A stretch of 64,000 bases of DNA from Arthrobotrys musiformis (taxonomy: Eukaryota; Ascomycota; Orbiliomycetes; Orbiliales; Orbiliaceae), in NCBI GenBank assembly GCA_036971715.1, contig JAVHJL010000004.1, positions 4,030,001-4,094,000 on the forward strand, read 5' to 3'. How positions within the stretch are numbered: the stretch's first letter is position 1; every line of letters starts with the position of its first letter. The notes under the pieces are model-generated. The model had not been told where the DNA came from. It did no database searches and saw only the letters and a program-made list of their open reading frames with translations. Below are positions 56,856 to 64,000 of this stretch, one piece after another. Position numbers and translations under genes: made by a program.

Positions 56856-58646
56856 CTTTGATCGAATACACACTCTTGATCTAGTTTTTTTTATCAAATG
56901 GGGGTAATACAGAGCGATGTAGTTGGTTAAGTGGGTATCGACCCGTGAGAAAGATGGGTGGGACTATTATAGTATTTTGTAATCTTTCTGTCTAATGATC
57001 ACAAGATTAGCCTAGAATATGGTGGATAGATACATGTGACTACGGGAAAGTTTGCTCTTCTATGTGCTTCCATGCTGGTTCTGGAAAGGATATAGAGCTT
57101 CAAGAATGGTCATAACTAGAGCTTTGTATGCGGTGAGCCTAGCTTAGGAAGCGGATGGAAAATATGTTTCCGAAACTTAGGTAATGAACCAGGCACAGAA
57201 GAAAAAAACCAAGTGAGAAAGCATTTTAAAACCTGCAAAAAAAAAAAAAAAATGTAAGATATCTATCTATATCGTAGTCTACCGACCGGATTTTGATAAT
57301 TCAGCGGTCCGGAGCATCTGAATAACTCGGTTTCAAATTTCCTGTTGGAAAGACGTTGATTCTGTGTTGTCTGTGGCATATATCCGTATCTGGTCTTGCG
57401 GTTTATAGCCAATTTAGGTTAGAAGCCTGCCCTAAATTAAAGGGTCGACCCAAAAGTAGACTGAAGCCTGTTTACTTCGGAAACTGGATGGTAAATCCAA
57501 CACAACATCTGCCACGAACGGTTTTGCAATTTTGAACGATTCTCAAAAAGTAAGAAATAGGAAATACTCCCCTCAATATTTTGCGTATCATTAATTCTTC
57601 TAGCCTCACGGCTTATCAACTACAGTGTGAAGATCTCGCGTTGCTTTTATGACTCCAGTCCCCTTTTGAGGGACGATTTACCATTAATATGCGCGCGGGT
57701 CCAGGGGCTATTATAAGGTTAAATATCAACGTCGATCTTAGGTTTTGACGCCAAACACGTGGTATTTAAGGTTATCGTCTGGCGTTTGGTAGCATATATT
57801 GATAGCTACCAGAAGACAACTTGGAGTTAGGGCCAGCGTAGGTCTACTTGTACAGTCGTGACTATTGTGACGCGGTGAATGGTGGTTATTGCATTAAGCT
57901 TCAGAGTGTCTCTGGGGGATATTCGTCGACAGAGGTTTATCCCCTCCACTGGGTTTGAGGGAGGCTCGCGAGGCTCACATCACAGCTAGAATATTAGTTA
58001 TGAGACCAGCCAAACTTAGAGGAACTGTGGGATCAGTGGCCAATATCTATATTCAATATGGTATAATGATGGGTATGGTTATCGACCAGTGCTATTTTCG
58101 TCGGCCCTCGGATAAAACCTCGTAGAAGTGACAATTGTAGAACTGATCGTGCTGGACTGTTGATTGCTAAAATAGGTTACAGATGTACAAAGAGATAGTA
58201 GGGCTTTGAATACGGGTCGACTTTGGTAAGCTGGAAGTGTGTGGAAAATATTCCATCAGGAGTAGAATATCCTCAATGCCGTGGTTGGAGTCATAGATTC
58301 AACTCGGGCGATCTTACGATCCTCAACATTGAAGTCCAAAATTGGGTACATCGAGCTGATATATATGCCGGATTCATCGTCAGAAGCCCTATATCCCTCC
58401 CTATTCTATAAAATCTGAACGATCTTGAAATTGCTCTCCTGTCGACGATCTTTTGAATGACTCTTCCCGTAGGGGTATAAAAGGCCCCCCTCCCCACCCC
58501 TGTTCGTTTTCGATTTCTTCCTTCTTCAATGAACCCGCTAGATCAATTGCTACCGAGGTACATTACACGATCCACTTTCGTCTCTCACTTAGTTACAGTA
58601 GCTTACTATCTACTATAACTTACTCTCGCCTTAACATAAAGCAAGC
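56856..58646. other. Intergenic, no gene supported
   Basis: 1.8 kb between divergent genes, AT-rich with a 16-base A run near 57237. gggtataaaaggccc at 58472 is a good TATA box about 170 bp before the ATG of the Pro-rich gene at 58647. No ORF is convincing. Confidence 0.5.
58472..58486 (+). promoter_or_regulatory. TATA box of the CaaX-protein gene
   Basis: gtataaaaggccc is a near-perfect TATA element, followed by a pyrimidine-rich tract (tttcgatttcttccttcttc) and the ATG at 58647. Confidence 0.55.
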
Positions 58647-59348
58647 ATGTCTCAATACGGAAAATCTCCTTATGACTTTGAGGGTGCCTCTGCCCCAGCT
58701 TTCTTCCCTGGAGAGCTTGGGCCAGTTGGACCTACCCTCGTGCCAAATTTCCCTGCGCCCCTAATGCTGGCACCAAGCATTCCCACTCCAGGGTTTCCGG
58801 CCATGCCACCAGCTTTCCCATCGGCCTTCCCATCAGCTGCTGGAACGCCACTCCCAAGTGCTCCTGCATCCGCCTTCTCGACTCCATTTGGGACAGTCAG
58901 CGGCATGCCACCAGCTATCAATGACAACCAGGCCCTCGAGGCGATCTTTGGACCGGTTCCCAGCTACGCCACCGCCAATACGAGTCACCTCCACCTCCCG
59001 TTCAAGCCACCGCCATACAAGGACTTCGTCCCCAGCCCAGCTTACTTCGCCTGCTCGGACGAGGATCGCGCATATCAAATCCAAGCTCGAGAGAATTATC
59101 AAAACGGGCGCACGACCGATCCCTGGCGCAACGAACCGCTACCACAGCTGATCCAACGATTCGAGGATCTGAGCTTCGCCGATCAGATGCGGGAGCGAGG
59201 TCTGAGATATCAATATAATCATCTCATGACTGATGCTCAACGAGCTGATATGGATCGTCGTCGTCGTGAGAGAACGGCCACGCACGAGCCTGAGCTCGAT
59301 GAGGAGATCTGGAATAATTCTCCCGGCTGTCGGTGCACCATTTTATAG
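58647..59348 (+). CDS. Pro/Ala-rich protein with C-terminal CaaX box
   Basis: Not recognised. Single exon, 233 aa. Residues ~15-95 are Pro/Ala/Phe-rich low complexity (PAMPPAFPSAFPSAAGTP). The second half is charged and helical: YFACSDEDRAYQIQARENYQ, then RFEDLSFADQMRERGLRYQY and a basic RRRRERTATHE. The protein ends in GCRCTIL. The last four residues C-T-I-L form a CaaX box, with Leu favouring geranylgeranylation, and a second Cys two residues upstream could be palmitoylated or also prenylated. This predicts membrane attachment of a soluble, non-GTPase protein. No GTP-binding motifs are present. Confidence 0.75.
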   Translation: MSQYGKSPYDFEGASAPAFFPGELGPVGPTLVPNFPAPLMLAPSIPTPGFPAMPPAFPSAFPSAAGTPLPSAPASAFSTPFGTVSGMPPAINDNQALEAIFGPVPSYATANTSHLHLPFKPPPYKDFVPSPAYFACSDEDRAYQIQARENYQNGRTTDPWRNEPLPQLIQRFEDLSFADQMRERGLRYQYNHLMTDAQRADMDRRRRERTATHEPELDEEIWNNSPGCRCTIL

Positions 59349-62300
59349 AGGAGATCTTGGGGCTTTTTGGCTACCCTCTACGACACTGGCATTCGGCGAT
59401 CCTGGATTTGGAGAGGGTTTTTTTGGGTTTTGTTTTGAGATTCGCAGATTACACATTGATTGATTTTGCTTTTATTTTGAAGATCAGTCTTCGGGGGAAG
59501 AAAATGGAAAGTGGGAAAAAAGAATTAAAATATATAACCAAGAAAAAAAAGATAAAAAGAGAAAACAGGGAACAAAAAAAAGATTTGATTTCATTCACAC
59601 CGTTATTGTTTGGTTTTTGATATTCGAGAGAGAGCTTACAAAACTTGAAGACTCTTCAACAAAAAAAAAGAAAAAGTTATAAAAAAAGGTTAAAACATAA
59701 AAAACAAATGAAGGGAAAGCCGTTGGAACTTGTCTTGGGGGTACTCTTGGCCTGTATCTAGAGCTTCTAGGATAGCAAAATGTATCTAGACTAGCTTCAA
59801 TAGAGTTACCATTCTTTCCTCTCACTTTATGATCCTCTGTAGTAAATATTTTTATATCCTCAACCTAGTCTCAAGACTTGCATTGAGCTATAGCTAGTCG
59901 TCAGTACCAGAGCTCCCTGCAGCCCAAATACTAAACTATATACTGTGCCAGGGAAGCCATACTATGAATTAGGTGCAACTATGGAGTTTTGTTGCACAAG
60001 CTAATCAATTCAGTGCTACGACTTTAGGTACGCTTAGACTAGAGCTACAATAGAAGATATACCGGTAGCCTCGAGACCAGGCGCTCCTGAGGCAGAGGTA
60101 TACCGGTATGTCTTTTTATGCATGCGCCTGGACTAGTCTTGTATTAGGCCCGAACTACATATCCATGCTTCATATTGTTATAGTATTAATATTAGCGAGC
60201 AATCCTTCTGGAACGAGGACCAAGTTAACACTATGGTAACATATTATAAAAAAGCTTGGTGCTTTCGAGGTGCAATACTGGAACGCAACTTTCGGGGTTT
60301 GAGATGCAGGTTTCACGAATCGCGGAATGTCCAGCTTCCTATAAGAACGAGTTTGTCATCGATAATGCACTGTCGCTGGCGTGATGTCACGAAAAGTCCT
60401 TTCAATGGAGCAAGGGTAATCCATGTTCTGGCCTCCTGAGCATTGGAGTTATACAAATAGCGAACGAATGAATCGCCGGCGCGCCCTCTAGGCAGTCGAA
60501 CAAAAGCATCCTGCATCTGGTGAATAGCCATGCTGCTACTTTTGTGGAGGCTTATTCGCTGCCACTAGTTGTTTCAGAGCAGCCTGTCGTGAAGATAAGG
60601 TCCCTCATCCACAAGGACCCGAGTATTCGAGTAATTAGAGTTTCGCGCTAGCCTAGCCCATACCACCAACGATATCCTGACCATCGAAAATCCACAAATT
60701 CGAATTCTTCAAACCCAGAAAGCGGGGAAATATGCACATCGGAGTCGATATAAATCCTATATCCCGCTCGAAGGTTGGAGGCGTTTTAGGTATAGTGCAT
60801 TGACCTCCAAAAGACAGCGCGAGAGGTATGCCTCGGCTCAGAAGCAATGAGGACTCTCCGGTTAACTCCAGACCGCCAATCTGTTGGATTTAATATCTCG
60901 TTGAGTTTGTGCTCGGAATATACCGGCGTGAGCTACATCGTTTGGTCTTTGATTACGACGCGGTCAAATATGTGTACCTGAACTGAAGTACTCTGAGGGA
61001 TTATTCGCGTTCGCGCTTTCGAAGTTTCACGTACGTTCATGTGTAACGTTTGGTATATATGTCGTCCCCTTTGCCCGCCTAGTTTAAGGCCCATTGGATC
61101 CTAAGAATTGTTTGTTAATTTGATCCATTTGTCATTTGCATACGTACTGATCGAATCACCAGCTTCTAGAATCTCATTCGGGCAAAGTTTGTGTTGCTTT
61201 AGATTCTTGATCCCTTTCGTCCTTGGTTCCTAATTTAGCTGCGCTGCTGATATAATATGAATTCTAGAAATCTCCGAACATTTCCGGGATAAATAGAGTC
61301 TACCTGGTTGAATTTTGCCCAATCAACAGTTGATCGCCTTAAACACGCCCACGGCTCGACACCATTCAATACTGCAGTTTTGCCATCGATGCATCACCTT
61401 TTCGAGGCGGCCATCGTCTCAGCTCTGTTCGGCATTTATGCATTACACCGCCACACGCGGAGGAACCCGAAGGAAAGCTTCGAAAGGACAGTTTGCGGAT
61501 TGGAGTTAAGATATTTATCAGCATTGCGATCGACGTAAATTCTCTAGCTGGGGAGGAGGGAGATCTCGGGCTTAGCATCGGCGGGTCCGTTCGATTTATA
61601 TATATGGCTATTCGATTCTCACCCACACACCTCGTCAGGCCTCCAGTCTTGTGCAGCTGGGCGTAACACGCGCGAACTCAAATTATTGAGGCCCTCTTTT
61701 GGTTCATTAAATGGGATTCGGCTTTAAATGCTTTGGGAACTCACCCCTGAACCTTCAAAAATCCCATCTTTTATTCCGACGTTTAGAGCAGCGAACTTCG
61801 TGATCGCAACTAGTTTTCTTCAACTAGATTTTAGAACTCTAGACTGCGCTTCAATTTTTTCCTTTCCAACGTCGTTCAGGACTATCCGCCGCCCGCTAGG
61901 ACTAGCGGCCACTTATTGCGAGCTCTTCGAAGCCTGGTTTCCAGACCAGTGCTCCTATTGGCCGTTTTCACCGGTTGGCAATTGGGGTTGGAGGCAAACT
62001 CCCTTGTTCCTGCATCAAGTGCTTGCAACCGCCGACTGAAATCTAACGATTGTACACAAGGCATGCACCCGAGGGACTCTGCGATCGGTTTCGAACTCGG
62101 ATCATGGTGCCGATGGAGGGAAAAAATTTTTTCTTCTCATCTGCTGAGTGAATTCTGATGTTGCATCAACCATTCGATAAGAAACGATATAAAAGAAACA
62201 TCAATCCGGATTTTGACCTACCTATATCTACAATGGGTTTGAATATGGCCATAGGAAAGCCCACACGACAATGTGGCCTAAGAGCAACAATGCAATGCTT

Positions 62301-64000
62301 GGAAATTCGAAAGTTAAAAGTACCTCAAAAACATGAGATTGATACCGATTCCGTGAGTACCCTTAAGCCCTTAATATATAAATTCTGTGTTCTAACCCAT
62401 ATAGTATGCAAAGGCTGATTGTTGTAAGAATTTATAAGGGGTGGCAAAGGTTTTGGAGCTGAAATTCTCAAGCGTTTGTTTGTTTCTTGCAGAAATACCC
62501 TGGCCATCTCGACACTGTATGCGCTCGTTGGGAGATAGGCTGAATGCAATGCAGTTGGGCGCATGCAATAGTGTCGCAACCACGGCACGGCAGGAACCTT
62601 CGCAGAAGGGTTATGCCTTGTCATGCGTGCTATACATCGTCCAATAATGGCTTGTGGGGCTGATTCTCCGAATCGTCGCAATCGCAACCGTCGACACCAT
62701 ATCACCATTTTCAACATTTGAAATATTTTGGCAGATCATACCTGAACTCCATGGATACAGTTTTGTGTTTTCAAAACCCCCGCGGCTTGGTGTTGAGCTA
62801 CCGGTATACCGAAACCGTAGCGACACACCCTGGGCAGCAGAAGTACAGGTACATTTGGCCCAGGCAAGTTCGGTTTCCTCTTTCCGACACTTCCCGAAAC
62901 TTTTACTACCCCAGGGTAGTGTGCATGTGCCTGCAGCACCTCAGATCCCTGTACGAGCTTCTAGATCCAGGCTATCGAGATAACATGCGCCTTTAGCTTC
63001 TATGTGATATGCAGAATTGTGATCCGCATCGCGATCGCAGGGTCTGGGGGTCGGATGATTGGAGGATCAGATCCGAAGGAAGGGCAGAGCCCAAGGATTC
63101 GCACCCTGAACCACGGGAGCTTGAGGCATGGAGGATGTTTCACACGCGCCCCGCAGACGACCATGACGTTTTTTGAAACTTCGCGGAGAATTGTTCAATC
63201 ACGACATGGGTCGATTGGGTTCTCTTAGAACGCAAAAACGAATCCGCATCAGGCCTTCACATTGTCAGCGACACAATTGGCCATAGGCGCCCAGCGAACG
63301 GGTCACACGCAGGAAGCAAGGAATAACTATCCACAGAATCCGGGAGGATTCCGTTGTGACCAAGGGTTCCCCAGTCGAATTCTCTCCATCGTCTGCAAAA
63401 GCAAAAGTCACACGGCGCATAGAAGCAGCCGTCGGAAGATACCGGTGGATACAAATTTACCCGCCATCCTAGCTTCTATCTAGGCGGTTTTTTATATCCA
63501 CTCGTCGGAGGTTTCGAGTAAAGACACAAGGAAAGACAATTTCAGGAGCTTACCCGTCACGGACGCGAGCCCGAGCCGAAATCTGGGGTACACATTGCAG
63601 CGGACGGCTTGATTTCGGATAGGTCCTCCTTCCCGTCTGTTCAAGCAGTGTTTGCATTGCAGGTCATTTTTTGACAGGTTCTTTATGTAACCGCTGGCTC
63701 TGATTGATGCACGCTGCCCAACTTCTACTCAATTCGGTTGTGGCGTTCTGCATTAACAAGGCAGCTTTTCCTGTTCTTATGGTAAAACCCCTCACCAACA
63801 AAAGCTGAAAGAATTATATTGTCGTGGAGCGGAAATATCAGCCGACGCAAATGCCAACGAAAGGGTGGTAGTTAGGCTGTATTCCCATGGTTGAGATGGG
63901 GTTGATATATCTCCTGTGGTGGTTTTCTTCTCAAGCGGCTGAGGGGCAAGGGTTTCCTCGGTTCTGATAAGAGAGGTATGCGAATGATATGAGGGGCTGG
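59349..64000. other. Gene-poor end of window
   Basis: 4.65 kb with no gene I can support on either strand. A/T runs follow the CaaX gene (59500-59710). ORFs are all under 135 codons, overlap each other in several frames and show no domain or splice-joined continuity. An isolated open stretch at 62325-62717 (minus) also lacks features. It could hold ncRNA, decayed genes or part of a gene beyond the right edge. Confidence 0.5.

Overview
The window is nuclear DNA of a filamentous ascomycete (Pezizomycotina). Genes carry short 48-111 bp introns with GT..AG ends and CTAAC-like branch points. Several proteins are typically fungal: RNA polymerase III Rpc31, Vps17, Mef2, Alg5, F-box proteins and giant ankyrin proteins. 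Large AT-rich intergenic spaces and the lineage-specific secreted proteins would fit Orbiliomycetes, but that is a guess and not shown by the sequence. No rRNA, standard tRNA, CRISPR array or intact transposon was found. Splice sites given here were chosen by reading-frame continuity and consensus, not by transcript data.

Layout. 0-7 kb: the 5' part of an F-box gene running off the left edge (-), RPC31 (+), an HRQ/DUF3445 gene with a one-base homopolymer frameshift (-), and a small low-complexity three-exon gene (-). 8.7-16 kb: a tandem cluster of OTT_1508-like (zinc deaminase) genes, with one intact 928-aa gene followed by two decayed copies. 16.8-18.1 kb: a secreted Cys-rich, Ser/Thr-rich wall-type protein (-). 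20.9-26.4 kb: a 1,728-aa ankyrin protein in five exons (+). 27.1-28.3 kb: a secreted 305-aa protein with internal helical repeats and a 6-nt microexon (+). 29.4-31.6 kb: a second F-box protein (-). 34.9-36.9 kb: a secreted protein joining KR-flanked tandem repeats to a two-DTG aspartic-peptidase-like domain (-).

39-54 kb is the housekeeping block: a peroxisomal enoyl-CoA hydratase/isomerase-like enzyme (-), a Ctr copper transporter (-), MEF2 (-) diverging from VPS17 (+), a two-RRM RNA-binding protein (+) and ALG5 (+). 54-59 kb holds a charged putative nuclear protein (-), a small mitochondrial-type RNase III-domain protein with all four catalytic acids (-), and a Pro-rich protein ending in a CaaX box (+). 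The last 4.6 kb (59.35-64 kb) has no gene I can support.

The most unusual items are the KR-repeat/aspartic-peptidase fusion, the deaminase cluster with its decay series, the RNase III-only protein, the microexon, and an 82-nt nested hairpin at 48.2 kb that looks like a structured RNA.
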